A stretch of DNA of 64,000 nt, taken from assembly GCF_011405655.1 (NCBI RefSeq), contig NZ_AP022829.1, positions 186,001-250,000 of the forward strand, read 5' to 3'. Positions within the stretch are counted from its first letter, which is position 1, and the number at the start of each line of letters is the position of its first letter. A model generated the notes under the pieces. The model worked only from the letters and a program-made list of their open reading frames with translations, was not told the origin of the DNA and searched no databases. This document shows positions 16,951 through 25,876 of this stretch, in pieces. The position numbers and the translations under genes were made by a program. This DNA comes from Adlercreutzia hattorii (GTDB lineage: Bacteria; Actinomycetota; Coriobacteriia; Coriobacteriales; Eggerthellaceae).

Positions 16951-16999
16951 AAACGGCCGGCGCCCGTCTCCCTTCGAAGGAGCCGGGCGCCGGCCGTTT
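16951..16999. terminator. Bidirectional terminator
   Basis: A perfect 16-bp stem (AAACGGCCGGCGCCCG and its complement) ends in TTTT on the forward strand and serves the converging cyclase and lipoprotein genes. Confidence 0.8.
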
Positions 17000-17017
17000 T
17001 GTGATGTTCGCGAAAGG

Positions 17018-17926
17018 CTAGCTCACCGTGTAGAAGGCGTACTCGGCCTCGCCCTGGGGGAAGGTGGCCTTTATTTCGTAGAGGTAGTTCGGCTCGATGC
17101 GCAGGGCCGTGGTGCCGTCGTCGCCCAGGGTGTAGGGCACGTCCTCGCCATCGGCCTGCGGGTCAACTTTCGCCGTATCGCCTTTCACCAAGGGCTGGCG
17201 CTCGATTTCTACAGACGTCGGGTTCACGGAGAAGGCTGCGAAAGCGTCGACGCCGCTAGGGATGCGTGCGTCGATCACCGTCTCGTTCAGCGCACCGCTT
17301 CCGTCGGCGGCAAACCCATCAACCTGGGACGTGCTGGTTTGGCCGTCTTCTGTTTGCCACTGCCAGTCAAACTCGTAGGGATTCAAGACGACCGAGGTGT
17401 CGGCCTGATCCGTTTTGTAGCTGAGGCTGCCGACGGGTACTTGGCTCTGATCGGGGGCAGCGAATACGGTGTCCACGATGTCGGCGTACTGCTCGGCATC
17501 GGCAGGGCTGCCCGTTTCTAAGACTTCGACTTTAGTGATGCCAGGATACTGCCCCGGGTAGCTTTCCAGCATGATGCCGTTGCCCGTGACCTGCACGATA
17601 TTGCCCGCGACCAAGGCCTCTTCGTCGGTCTGCTGCCCGTCGACGATGATGGTCGCGTCATCAATTTCCGTAGGAATGTAGGGAGTCTGCGTCTCCTGGT
17701 CGACGAAAAGCACCTGATCGCCGTTGGCGTAGGCAACCATAGCGGTGCTGACGACGTCGCCCTGGGTCGCCTCGCTTGCTCCGTCAGCAGATCGATTACC
17801 CACGGCGTTGGGTTTGCCGGGCGAGTCGTTGGTGCCGCCGGTGCAGCCGGGCAACATGAGCATGAAGCTGGCGGCAGCAAGTGCCACCACGAGCAGAGCA
17901 AGGGAGGTGCGAATATGTTTCCTCAT
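17018..17926 (-). CDS. Putative secreted lipoprotein, function unknown
   Basis: 302 residues. The N-terminus has charged residues (MRKHIR), a hydrophobic stretch and the lipobox LPGC with Cys 28, so it should be lipid-anchored outside the membrane. The mature part is acidic, rich in Asp, Gln, Thr and Val, with no motif that I recognise. The start at 17926 has an AAAGG site upstream and gives a proper signal peptide; the reading frame stays open 55 codons further without support. The proC gene lies upstream on the same strand with a 218-bp gap. Confidence 0.75.
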   Translation of the reverse strand: MRKHIRTSLALLVVALAAASFMLMLPGCTGGTNDSPGKPNAVGNRSADGASEATQGDVVSTAMVAYANGDQVLFVDQETQTPYIPTEIDDATIIVDGQQTDEEALVAGNIVQVTGNGIMLESYPGQYPGITKVEVLETGSPADAEQYADIVDTVFAAPDQSQVPVGSLSYKTDQADTSVVLNPYEFDWQWQTEDGQTSTSQVDGFAADGSGALNETVIDARIPSGVDAFAAFSVNPTSVEIERQPLVKGDTAKVDPQADGEDVPYTLGDDGTTALRIEPNYLYEIKATFPQGEAEYAFYTVS

Positions 17927-18144
17927 GGCGAGACCTTTCAACGAGGAGCAGAGGGGCGTTTTGAAGGAATGCCTTGCGCTGTTCCAGAACGTCGCCTCCT
18001 TAATGCGGTTGACTTTCCCATGATAATGCACAGAAAAGCGAGGAGGATTTGAGCGATTGCGAAACGTTCCTGGCTTGCTACGCAATTTCACCCATTCTGC
18101 ACGGTTTTCCAGCGGAACGTGCCTGCGTGTGGATTTTGCGGCGC

Positions 18145-18981
18145 CTAAAGGGCCTTCGCCTTTTCTACGCAGGCGACGATGGCGTTCATGACCGACGCAC
18201 GGAAGGCACCCTCTTCCAGGGCTTTCACGCCTTCGATCGTGGTGCCGCCCGGTGAGCAGACCATATCCTTCAGGTCGCCGGGATGCCGTCCTGTTTCCAG
18301 AACGAGCTGGGCCGAACCGGCCACGGCGGCGGCGGCGAACTCGTAAGCCTGGGCGCGCGGCATCCCAGCGGCCACGGCCCCGTCGGCCAAAGCTTCGATG
18401 AACATGAAGACAAACGCGGGGGAGGAGCCAGCTGCGGCGCTGGCGGCGTCCATCAGACGCTCAGGAATAACGATGGCGCGCCCGAAGCTGCCCATGAGTT
18501 GCAGGCAGAGCGTCTCATCAGCGGCTGTTGCCCCAGGTCCTGGCGCCACGGCGGTGCACCCGGCGTTTACGAGGGCCGGGGTGTTCGGCATGCAGCGGAT
18601 GAGCCGCATGGCGGTAACATCGCGGTCGAAAAGGCCCGCGATGCGCTCGAGTGTGAGACCAGCGGCGATAGAGATAACCAGTGTGTTCTCGTTTACGACC
18701 TCGCGAATTTTGGCGATCACTTCAGGGAAGAACTGGGGTTTCACGGCGAGCACCAGCACATCGGCCGCTTCGGCAACTTCGCGGTTGCTGGCAGTGACGG
18801 CGATGCCGAATTGCTCGGCGCGCTTCTGTCGCGTGGCCTCGGTCTTGGCCGAGCCGATGATGTTGGCAGCGGTGATCACCGTCGCGTTGTCGTCTTCGCT
18901 GCTGAGCGTTGTGCCCTCGCGCAGCAGGCCACCGATGATGGCTGTGGCCATATTCCCCAGCCCAATGAAACCGATCTTCAT
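18145..18981 (-). CDS. proC: Pyrroline-5-carboxylate reductase
   Basis: 278 residues, normal length. It reduces pyrroline-5-carboxylate to proline with NAD(P)H. The Rossmann motif MKIGFIGLGNMATAIIGG is at the N-terminus, followed by LVLAVKPQ, LIRCMPNTPALV and the C-terminal dimer segment near residues 220-265 containing GSSPAFV and CSPGGTT. GGGAGGAT lies before the ATG at 18981. In-frame codons upstream lack any site. Confidence 0.96.
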   Translation of the reverse strand: MKIGFIGLGNMATAIIGGLLREGTTLSSEDDNATVITAANIIGSAKTEATRQKRAEQFGIAVTASNREVAEAADVLVLAVKPQFFPEVIAKIREVVNENTLVISIAAGLTLERIAGLFDRDVTAMRLIRCMPNTPALVNAGCTAVAPGPGATAADETLCLQLMGSFGRAIVIPERLMDAASAAAGSSPAFVFMFIEALADGAVAAGMPRAQAYEFAAAAVAGSAQLVLETGRHPGDLKDMVCSPGGTTIEGVKALEEGAFRASVMNAIVACVEKAKAL

Positions 18982-19058
18982 GGGAATCCTCCCCTTTCCT
19001 TTCTGCAAGGACCCGCAAACTGATTCCATCATTTTCGCGCGTCCAGAGGTGTTGAGTT

Positions 19059-19202
19059 CTCTCGAAACTCCCATCTATTTCTGGTTCGCCTCTCGAAACT
19101 TCCATCTATTTCTATTCTGCGGTTACTAGACTGATCTGGGAAAACGCAAAGAAGTTCCTGGTCAGCGCATTGGAGATAGATGGGAGTTTCGAGGGGCGAA
19201 CC
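19059..19202. repeat. Two direct and one inverted copy of a 24-31-bp motif
   Basis: CTCTCGAAACTCCCATCTAT begins at 19059 and recurs at 19090 with one change. A reverse-complement copy lies at 19172-19202. Copies two and three extend to 31 bp each (19083-19113 and 19172-19202) and would pair in a transcript. The 341-bp gap between proC and the permease holds nothing else except the terminator at 19211. The arrangement resembles the ends of a small non-coding element or a multi-site operator. Confidence 0.7.
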
Positions 19203-19210
19203 TAGTATAC

Positions 19211-19240
19211 AAGAAGAGCCCCCGACATGGCCGGGGGCTC
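19211..19240 (-). terminator. Terminator of the APC permease gene
   Basis: GAGCCCCCG and CGGGGGCTC pair around a 7-nt loop; on the reverse strand the stem is followed by TTCTTGT. Confidence 0.7.
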
Positions 19241-19322
19241 GAAAGATGCCGTGCGCTACGGCGGGCAAAGCTGCTGGATCGGTGGATGCCTTTCGGAACC
19301 GTTAGGCCCGCAGGAACAGCGG

Positions 19323-20726
19323 CTACACTTCCAGGTTCTTGAAGGCGTCGGGCACTTCTTTGAAGCCCTTGGAAATGACAGCGGCAATGATGAGGCCCAC
19401 GATGAACCAGCTGATGCCCACGCCATAGGTGAGCGCATCGAAGCCGGTGAACACGTAGATCAGAATAAGGATACCGATCCAGGGGCAGATGAGGTAGCGC
19501 AAGACGGCCTTGGCGCCGCGCTGCTTCTCCTTGCACCAGAAGTACCAAAACACGCCGAAGTTCAGGACGATGAACGACGCCAGCGCGCCGAAGTTCACCA
19601 TGGGGGCGAGCACCGTCATGCCGCCGAATTGACCGGCGGTCAGAGTGAGGACCAGCGAGAACGCGCCCAGGAAGATAGCGGCCACCCAGGGGGTCTGGTA
19701 CTTGGGATGCACCTTGCCGAGCACGCGGGGCAGCACGCCGTCGCGGCCCATGGAGAACAGCAGGCGCGAAGAGGCGATCTGGGCATTCATGATGTTGGCG
19801 ATGCCGATGGCGACGATGTTAATAACCAGCATGAAGTTCTGCAGCAGCAGACCGCCGGCAGCGTAGCAGGCATCGAAGAAGCCCATGTCGGGATCGGTAT
19901 TCGCCCAGTCGGGAAGAATGAGAGCGGCCACATAAGTCTGAGCCACGAACACGACGATCATGATGCACAGCGCGATGAGGATGCCCTTGCCGATGTTCTT
20001 CTCGGGCTTGTAGGTTTCCTCGGCCAGGGTGGACATGCCGTCGAAACCGAGGAACGACAGGCAGGCCAGGGATACGGCCGTGGCCACAAAGTGGAGGTCG
20101 ACCTCGCCGGGCTTGTAGAACGGCTCGGTGGAGAACTCGCCGTAGCCGCCGCCGCCGGAGACATACATGCAGCCCACAGCGATGAACACGATGAGCGCCA
20201 GGATCTCCACGGCGAAGATGATCCAGTCAACGCCCTTCGACATGGTGATGCCGCGCACGTTCACAAACGTGTTGAAAGCGATGAACACGACCACCCAAAG
20301 CCACCAAGGCGAGCCAGGCACGAGGGTGGTTCCCCAGTTGGCGACCATGACCAGCAGAAGAGAGGGCACCAGGATGTAGTCCAGCAGGATGAGCCAACCG
20401 GACATGAAGCCCACATGCGGGTTGATGGCGCGCTGCACGTAGGAGTACACCGAGCCCGCGATGGGGAACTTGCTGGACATCGCGGCGTAGCTCAGGGCTG
20501 TGAAGCTGATGGCAACGAATCCGATGATGTACACGAGCGGGGTCAGACCACCGGAATCAACCTGCAGCGAGCCCCAGATGGACTGCGGTGCGATGAGCAC
20601 CATGAACAAAACGCCGTACAGAACGACGTCGTGAAGCTGAAGGCCGCGCCTCAGCTCCTGCTTGTAGCCGAACGCCTCGATGTCCTCGCCGAGGCCGATA
20701 GTCGGCTCTTGGATGGGTTGTGACAT
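19323..20726 (-). CDS. APC-superfamily amino acid permease
   Basis: 467 residues with about twelve hydrophobic helices. The first helix region (VVLYGVLFMVLIAPQSIWG) and the Ala/Gly-rich second helix (SYAAMSSKFPIAGSVYSYV) fit the amino acid-polyamine-organocation superfamily. SFLGFDGMSTLAEET matches the conserved sixth-helix region. It probably imports amino acids or amines by exchange or cation symport; the substrate is not readable. AGAGGAG precedes the ATG at 20726, although the frame is open 58 codons further upstream. The acetamidase/formamidase lies next upstream on the same strand, but a terminator separates them. Confidence 0.9.
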   Translation of the reverse strand: MSQPIQEPTIGLGEDIEAFGYKQELRRGLQLHDVVLYGVLFMVLIAPQSIWGSLQVDSGGLTPLVYIIGFVAISFTALSYAAMSSKFPIAGSVYSYVQRAINPHVGFMSGWLILLDYILVPSLLLVMVANWGTTLVPGSPWWLWVVVFIAFNTFVNVRGITMSKGVDWIIFAVEILALIVFIAVGCMYVSGGGGYGEFSTEPFYKPGEVDLHFVATAVSLACLSFLGFDGMSTLAEETYKPEKNIGKGILIALCIMIVVFVAQTYVAALILPDWANTDPDMGFFDACYAAGGLLLQNFMLVINIVAIGIANIMNAQIASSRLLFSMGRDGVLPRVLGKVHPKYQTPWVAAIFLGAFSLVLTLTAGQFGGMTVLAPMVNFGALASFIVLNFGVFWYFWCKEKQRGAKAVLRYLICPWIGILILIYVFTGFDALTYGVGISWFIVGLIIAAVISKGFKEVPDAFKNLEV

Positions 20727-20950
20727 AGACGTCTCCTCTCTATCCCTTCCAAGTCTTCTCCTCGTGAATCGTGCGGCCCGTGATCCCTCCCAACACGGGT
20801 CGGGCGATTCCCCTTTCCTGCGCATTGTGCGCGGCCATAGCTTACCATTTGACTCAAGGTAAAAGGACAAGAACAAGGGAAAACTCGCCTGTATAGGCAT
20901 GATATTGGGGGAAGTGCGGGGAAGAGGGGCGAGGCGAGAACGTCAAACGA
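20727..20950. other. Intergenic region upstream of the permease
   Basis: No gene is seen here. The reverse strand contains CTATACAGG and TTGTCC-like hexamers, but no pair at proper spacing convinces me. Its right edge is the terminator of the acetamidase gene. Confidence 0.5.
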
Positions 20951-20951
20951 A

Positions 20952-20998
20952 TAAAAAAGCAGCAAAGCAGAAAGAGGCCGGCGTGCGAGCCGGCCTCT
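20952..20998 (-). terminator. Terminator of the acetamidase/formamidase gene
   Basis: AGAGGCCGGC and GCCGGCCTCT form a 10-bp stem; on the reverse strand a T-rich tract ending in TTTTTT follows. Confidence 0.75.
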
Positions 20999-21028
20999 CG
21001 GAGGGGGTGCTGTTGCGGGTGCTGGCGT

Positions 21029-21934
21029 CTACCCTACAAGCGGGGGGAACTCGGTCAGCTTCGGGGTGCCGATGCGCAGGGACAGTTGCACCTCGCAGGG
21101 CTTGCAGCCTTGGCTGATCTCCACGTCGGATTGAGCCGACATGTACATGTAGGTTTCCACGGCATCCCAGCCGGTGATGTTCATGAGCAGGCGCTGCATC
21201 TCTTTCGATGCGCACACGAGCGCCTCGTTGTATTCCTGGGCGCTGGCGTTCACGTACCACTTACCCGCCGGGCCGAAGGTCTCCAGTACCGGCCAGTGCA
21301 GCTCGAAGTTCTTCAGCACGTTCACGCGGACGGTGATCTGCGCGGCGATCTCGATGCCGGTGCCGCACAGCTCGGCGTCGCCCATGGTGGCGTGCACGTC
21401 GCCCATCTGCAGCAGCGCGCCGGGGACGCGCACGGGGAAGTAGAGACGCGTACCCTTGGTGATGAGCTTGTTGTCCATGTTGCCGCCGTAGTTGCCTACG
21501 AAGCCGTCGGCGGGGGCTCCCTCAGTGGGCGCGGTGCCGATGACGCCGATCATGGGGTTGATGGGGAAGCGCACGCCGTTGAAGTCGGCCATGCCGCCCT
21601 CGATCTTGATCTTCTTCGTGCGGTAATCGGTGCCCTCGAACAGCGGCCCGCAATGGTCGTCGGTGGCAATGGTGCCCTCGTCGGCCACCTGGATGTCGTA
21701 GATGTCCACGACAAGCACATCGCCCACCTCGGCGCCTTCCACGTACACAGGGCCGGCGGCGGGGTTGGTGATGTTGTAGGAGAAGTCCATGTCCTTCATG
21801 GTGACGGTTTCGTCGGTCAGACGGCCCGAGAAGCAGTCGAGCGTGTTGAACTGCAGCACCTCGCCCGGCTGGGCGGTGTAGCACGGCGGATTGTCCTTCG
21901 AGAACGCGTACACCCTGTCTTCGATGATTTGCAC
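21029..21934 (-). CDS. Acetamidase/formamidase family protein
   Basis: 301 residues, the usual family length. Motifs include VEGAEVGDVLVVDIYDI, DDHCGPLFEG, PINPMIGVIGTAP, GGNMDNKLI and the metal-site region QMGDVHATMGDAELCGTGIE. The family hydrolyses formamide or acetamide to ammonia and the acid. The GTG at 21934 is preferred: GAGGAGG lies 6 bp upstream and VQIIEDRVYAF is where homologues begin. A longer ATG start at 21991 has weaker support. The NimA-like gene lies 69 bp upstream on the same strand and may be co-transcribed. Confidence 0.88.
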   Translation of the reverse strand: MQIIEDRVYAFSKDNPPCYTAQPGEVLQFNTLDCFSGRLTDETVTMKDMDFSYNITNPAAGPVYVEGAEVGDVLVVDIYDIQVADEGTIATDDHCGPLFEGTDYRTKKIKIEGGMADFNGVRFPINPMIGVIGTAPTEGAPADGFVGNYGGNMDNKLITKGTRLYFPVRVPGALLQMGDVHATMGDAELCGTGIEIAAQITVRVNVLKNFELHWPVLETFGPAGKWYVNASAQEYNEALVCASKEMQRLLMNITGWDAVETYMYMSAQSDVEISQGCKPCEVQLSLRIGTPKLTEFPPLVG

Positions 21935-22003
21935 GGTTTCCTCCTCTGCTTGCGTGATGGCGCGACCCCTTGCCGCGCTGGGTTCCATCATACTCTTCTT
22001 AGA

Positions 22004-22465
22004 TTACTCGTGCAGGCGGGCCTTCGCGGTTAACTCGGTCGGGGTGATTTTCCACACGAGCGTGTGTGAAAGCTCCTCAGCCAGGGCGGTGTCGAAATGG
22101 GCGAGGTTCTCGGCAGCGTAGCGCTCGACGATGGCGTGCAGGGCGGCAATGCGCTCGGCGTCGTCGGTCACCTCGGCGATGGTGCCGCGCACCACGGCGC
22201 TGGCATACTCGGTGGAGTACGCCTCGGGCAGCGGCACGACATCGCGCACGCCTACCAGGCACACTGCGGGGTGCTCGCGCAGAAGCTTCGACTTTGTGCC
22301 GTGCTTGGCGGAATGAACGTAGATGGCGCCCTCGAGCACCGCCGGAGACACGGGGATGCTGTAGGGAAGCCCCTCGTCGTCGGTGGTCGAAAGTATGGCG
22401 TAGGGGCACGTCTCAAGCACGTCCCAGCCGAATTCCTCGCTTTGCTCGCGGTCCTTCCTGCGCAT
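22004..22465 (-). CDS. Pyridoxamine 5'-phosphate oxidase-like flavoprotein (NimA-like)
   Basis: 153 residues with the split-barrel FMN-binding fold. The opening MRRKDREQS, then CPYAILSTTDDEGLPYSIPVSPAVLEGAIYVHSAKHGTKS and NLAHFDTALAEELSHTLVWKI, fits the NimA/PNPOx group. Some members reduce 5-nitroimidazoles, but activity cannot be read here. An AAAGGGG site precedes the ATG. It may form a two-gene unit with the acetamidase downstream. Confidence 0.82.
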   Translation of the reverse strand: MRRKDREQSEEFGWDVLETCPYAILSTTDDEGLPYSIPVSPAVLEGAIYVHSAKHGTKSKLLREHPAVCLVGVRDVVPLPEAYSTEYASAVVRGTIAEVTDDAERIAALHAIVERYAAENLAHFDTALAEELSHTLVWKITPTELTAKARLHE

Positions 22466-22688
22466 GGATGCCCCTTTCGACGCTCGTGGATGCTGTCCGC
22501 ATTATAGCGCGGGAAACTTTAGGAGAGAGCATCGCCAATTCAATGCGGAAAAGTCATCAATGTTTAACTTATGGAATGGGAGCATTCTCGTGCTTTTCCT
22601 GGGGATAGGTGATTGAATACCTATCCCGTTTTTAGTACAGTTCCTCTGTAAGTCTAGCAATATACTAGACATTAATAAGATGAGCGAT

Positions 22689-22732
22689 GTCGGCCCCGGG
22701 CCGACGCTGATTGAAAAGAGTTTCACGTGAAA
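22689..22732. promoter_or_regulatory. Palindrome and parS-like core over the start of the LPXTG gene
   Basis: GTCGGCCC and GGGCCGAC form an inverted repeat at 22689-22705. GTTTCACGTGAAA at 22720-22732 is a contiguous 13-base match to the parS core and includes the GTG start codon (22727) of the surface-protein gene. ParB binding here would cover the translation start. Confidence 0.5.
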
Positions 22733-23947
22733 ACGCTGCTTACTTTTGCTTCGCGATCTCTTACTGCGCTGAAGGGTCGCCTCGGCGTGCCGGTGATGGC
22801 CGGCGTTCTCGCCCTTGCCCTTGCCGTGGCACCGCTTCCGGCCATGGCCATGGAAGATGACCGCACTGACGAGTCGGTCTTGACGGTCTCTGCGACCGCC
22901 AGCGATGAGGCGGCCGGCGAGAAGACCGGTGCCGACGCTAATGCCGATGAGGAGGCGACGCAAACGGTCACCATCTACCATTTCGAGCTCGTGCACTACG
23001 ACGACCCGACGCTCGAGGATTGGGGCGTTCCTGAGCTGACTGGTACGCGTCTGCTCGGCACCACGACGGTGGAAGGCTTGAAGCCGGGCGATGTGGTGAA
23101 GGCATGGGATCATGTGGGCACCAACCCCGGGTTCGCCTTCTTCGACGGCTGGCCGCGTGAGCTGACCGTTTCGGAAGACCCGTCGAAGAACGCCATTCGG
23201 CTGAACTACTTCCGTCAGTCCAGCGATGTGACGGTGAACTACTACGAGGCGTCCTTGCTGGACGCTTCAGGGTCGATGCCGCTGTACAACCATACGGTGG
23301 TCGAGACGATCGGCGATCATACGGTCGGGTTCACGAAGATGGGCAGCGAGGTACGTAGCAACGAGCTGTTCGCCGACGTTCTAACGGGCGATGAGCTGGC
23401 CGAGGCGACTGAACCCGTTGATGGTCTGGCCTATGTGGGCAGCTACCCCGAGGACGTGTTCGTGAACATGGACTCCTCGAAAAACGAGATCAACCTCGTC
23501 TACACGTGTCCTGTGGTGCGACCCGATGAGATTGAAGTGGGAACCGAATCGACCGAGACGCCCGACGATCCGGACGCGGGCGAGACGCCTGGTGATCCTG
23601 TCGCGCCGGAGGCTCCGGATGCAACGCCCGACGGGCCCTCCGACGGCGGCACGGGCGATGGGGGCAGCGCGCCGGGGACGCCGGGCGGCTCCTCGGGCAG
23701 CGGTTCGGACGCGAGCAAGCCGAACGCGGGAGCGACTTCCAACGGCGGCAGCCAAGGCACCCAAGTGATCGATGAGGCTGCGGCGGAGAATGCCAATCAC
23801 GCCGAAGCGGAGGCTGCTTCCAAAGACGGTGTGCTGACGCTTCCTCAGACGGGCGACGAGAAGGGCCTGGTGTTCGCCGTGATCCTTCTTGTGAGTGGCG
23901 TTGCCGCCGTTGGGGCCGCCATGGCGTTTCGCAAGATTCGCCGTTAG
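22727..23947 (+). CDS. LPXTG-anchored surface protein
   Basis: 406 residues starting at GTG. A signal peptide (hydrophobic core VPVMAGVLALALAVA, cleavage near AMA) leads into two related ~90-residue modules. Both carry the pattern D-P/D-SSKN-(A/E)-I-(R/N)-L and resemble MucBP-like repeats. An acidic, Gly/Ser/Pro-rich linker (about 270-350) follows, then LPQTG at 372-376, a hydrophobic helix and the basic end RKIRR. It should be linked to peptidoglycan by a class A or similar sortase, which is not in this window's host part. The Shine-Dalgarno is weak (AAAGAG), and the start lies inside a parS-like palindrome. Confidence 0.88.
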   Translation: MKTLLTFASRSLTALKGRLGVPVMAGVLALALAVAPLPAMAMEDDRTDESVLTVSATASDEAAGEKTGADANADEEATQTVTIYHFELVHYDDPTLEDWGVPELTGTRLLGTTTVEGLKPGDVVKAWDHVGTNPGFAFFDGWPRELTVSEDPSKNAIRLNYFRQSSDVTVNYYEASLLDASGSMPLYNHTVVETIGDHTVGFTKMGSEVRSNELFADVLTGDELAEATEPVDGLAYVGSYPEDVFVNMDSSKNEINLVYTCPVVRPDEIEVGTESTETPDDPDAGETPGDPVAPEAPDATPDGPSDGGTGDGGSAPGTPGGSSGSGSDASKPNAGATSNGGSQGTQVIDEAAAENANHAEAEAASKDGVLTLPQTGDEKGLVFAVILLVSGVAAVGAAMAFRKIRR

Positions 23948-24006
23948 CGCGCGTTTCTTCGTTGTACACTCTGGGAGGCAATCTTCAGTAAGAGGAAGCG
24001 ACAACG

Positions 24007-24540
24007 GTGGGAACGAATCAGGCACGCTGCGAACAACATTACGAGCAACGCTATGAGCAATGGGCGGCTCCCCTGCGGGGCCGCCCTGGCGTTGTTCGGG
24101 CGCTCAACATCGTCAACCGCGGCATCGTGATAGTGTTCTATGTGGTCTATGCTTTGTTGCTCGGGTGGGCCTGCGTGAGCGATCCGTGGAGGCTGGTTCC
24201 CCTCGTCGGCGTCACCGCCGTGGGGTTCGTCGCAGTGAGTTTCTTCCGGAGGCGGTTCAATGCGCCGCGGCCCTACGAGTGCTGCGCCATCGCGCCGCTC
24301 ATTGCTCGCGATGGCGCGGGGAAGTCGTTTCCGAGCCGGCACACCTTCTCGGCCTTCGCCATTGCGGCAAGTTGGTTCGCGGCCAGCGTGCCTGTTGCCG
24401 TTGTGCTGCTGGTCGCGGCCGGTGTGCTCGCGGTTTGCCGCGTTCTCGGCGGTGTACACTTTCCGCGTGATGTTGTTGCCGGTGCCTTCATCGGCTCTGC
24501 TACGGGTGCGCTTGCTGCTTTTCTTGCGGCGCTGCTCTAA
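24007..24540 (+). CDS. PAP2-family membrane phosphatase
   Basis: 177 residues starting at GTG. The three phosphatase motifs are present: RRRFNAPRP (motif 1, with Arg for the usual Lys), PSRHTFSA (motif 2) and RVLGGVHFPRDVVAG (motif 3). Four to five hydrophobic helices are visible. Such enzymes remove phosphate from undecaprenyl pyrophosphate or lipid phosphates at the outer membrane face. It stands alone between the LPXTG gene and the HTH gene. Confidence 0.88.
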   Translation: MGTNQARCEQHYEQRYEQWAAPLRGRPGVVRALNIVNRGIVIVFYVVYALLLGWACVSDPWRLVPLVGVTAVGFVAVSFFRRRFNAPRPYECCAIAPLIARDGAGKSFPSRHTFSAFAIAASWFAASVPVAVVLLVAAGVLAVCRVLGGVHFPRDVVAGAFIGSATGALAAFLAALL

Positions 24541-24758
24541 AGGCTTGACCTGGGGTTTGCAACCAGAAGGCGCTTGTGCGTTGCGGAAATTGATGCCGTA
24601 AGTTGGTAGAATGCACCTTGCGTGACAGGTAAAGTGGCCGTTGTTGATCAACCGAACTTGTCCTTTGGAGAAGGCGACGACTGATGGCACGAGTTCCTTC
24701 GCGGCGCCCGAAAGCACAGGGCAGCGGCCTTCCCTCGTTCAGAGAAAGTAGGCCCACC

Positions 24759-25874
24759 ATGAGCTTCCGCGATAACCTTCAACATCTTCGCGCTACCCAT
24801 GCGATGACCCAGGAACAGCTGGCCCTCATGCTCGGCGTCAGCCGTCAGTCCGTCACGAAGTGGGAGGCCGAGAAGTCCTATCCCGAAATGGACAAGCTGC
24901 TGAAGCTGTGCCAGATCTTCGACGTGACGTTGGACGACCTTGTGCAGGGCGATCTGACGACCAGCGCGCCCACCCCCGCTGTGCAAGCGCGCGCCGCCAT
25001 CTTGCGCGAGGCCGCCGGTGGGCCGCCTCAAGATGTGTGCGGCTACGACGAGCATATGCGCACCTTCGCGTGGAAGATCGCCTGGGGCGTGTTCGCCATT
25101 CTCGCCGGAGTGGCGCTGCTCATGGCCTGGGGCGGCTGGGCCGAGGCCTCGGTGCCTTCCCTGGAGGCCGTCGGGCTCATACCGCTGTTCGCCGGCATCG
25201 CCATCGGCCTCGCCTTCATTCTCACCGGCGCCTTCCAGCACACGGAGTTCCAGCGCAGCCACCCCTTCATCCAGGACTTCTATACCGCAGAAGACCGTCA
25301 GCGCGCCCAGCGGCTTTTCGCGTGGCTGCTTGTTGCGGGCATCGTGCTCATCTTCACGGGCATTGTGGCTCTTGCTCTGACCGAGGGGGCCAGCGAGTTT
25401 ATCCAGGAAGAAATGGCGGCGCTCATGATGGGGTGTGTCGCGGCGGGCGTGTGGTGCATCGTGTACGGGTCTATGATGCTGGGGCGGTTGAACGTCGCCA
25501 ATTACAACGACGCGCGCGAACAGACCATCGCCGAGAGCGACGAGGGGAAGCTCATCGTGAACTCCGATGCCGCGGCCCTGCGCGCGATGTACACCGACGA
25601 GCAGATTTGCTCGCTGCTCGGCGTGCCGGAGGCGACCGATGACGAGATCGGTCGTGCCCGGGCCCGTATCGAGCGCAAGCGACGCAAGGATCAGCTGGCG
25701 AGTGGCCTGTGCGCCATCATCATGATCGTCGCCACCATCGCCGGCCTCGTCATGCTGTTTGTGCCCGAGTACCAAACGCCCTACTTCTGGCTCGCGTGGG
25801 CCGTCGGAGGCCTGCTGTGCGCCGTGGCCGCCATCGCCGTGGGTTCCTTCGTGAAGGACCAGCCGAGCCAGTAG
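24759..25874 (+). CDS. XRE-family HTH protein with membrane segments
   Basis: 371 residues. The N-terminal helix-turn-helix (about 1-60: MSFRDNLQHLRATHAMTQEQ, LGVSRQSVTKWE) is typical of XRE proteins. Hydrophobic helices follow at about 110-130, 145-165, 195-225, 230-250 and near the C-terminus, so it is a membrane-tethered regulator-like protein. The usual family start MSF is chosen, although an in-frame ATG at 24684 has an equally good GAGAAGG site and would add 25 residues. It converges with the aminotransferase, with a 2-bp gap. Confidence 0.82.
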   Translation: MSFRDNLQHLRATHAMTQEQLALMLGVSRQSVTKWEAEKSYPEMDKLLKLCQIFDVTLDDLVQGDLTTSAPTPAVQARAAILREAAGGPPQDVCGYDEHMRTFAWKIAWGVFAILAGVALLMAWGGWAEASVPSLEAVGLIPLFAGIAIGLAFILTGAFQHTEFQRSHPFIQDFYTAEDRQRAQRLFAWLLVAGIVLIFTGIVALALTEGASEFIQEEMAALMMGCVAAGVWCIVYGSMMLGRLNVANYNDAREQTIAESDEGKLIVNSDAAALRAMYTDEQICSLLGVPEATDDEIGRARARIERKRRKDQLASGLCAIIMIVATIAGLVMLFVPEYQTPYFWLAWAVGGLLCAVAAIAVGSFVKDQPSQ

Positions 25875-25876
25875 CC

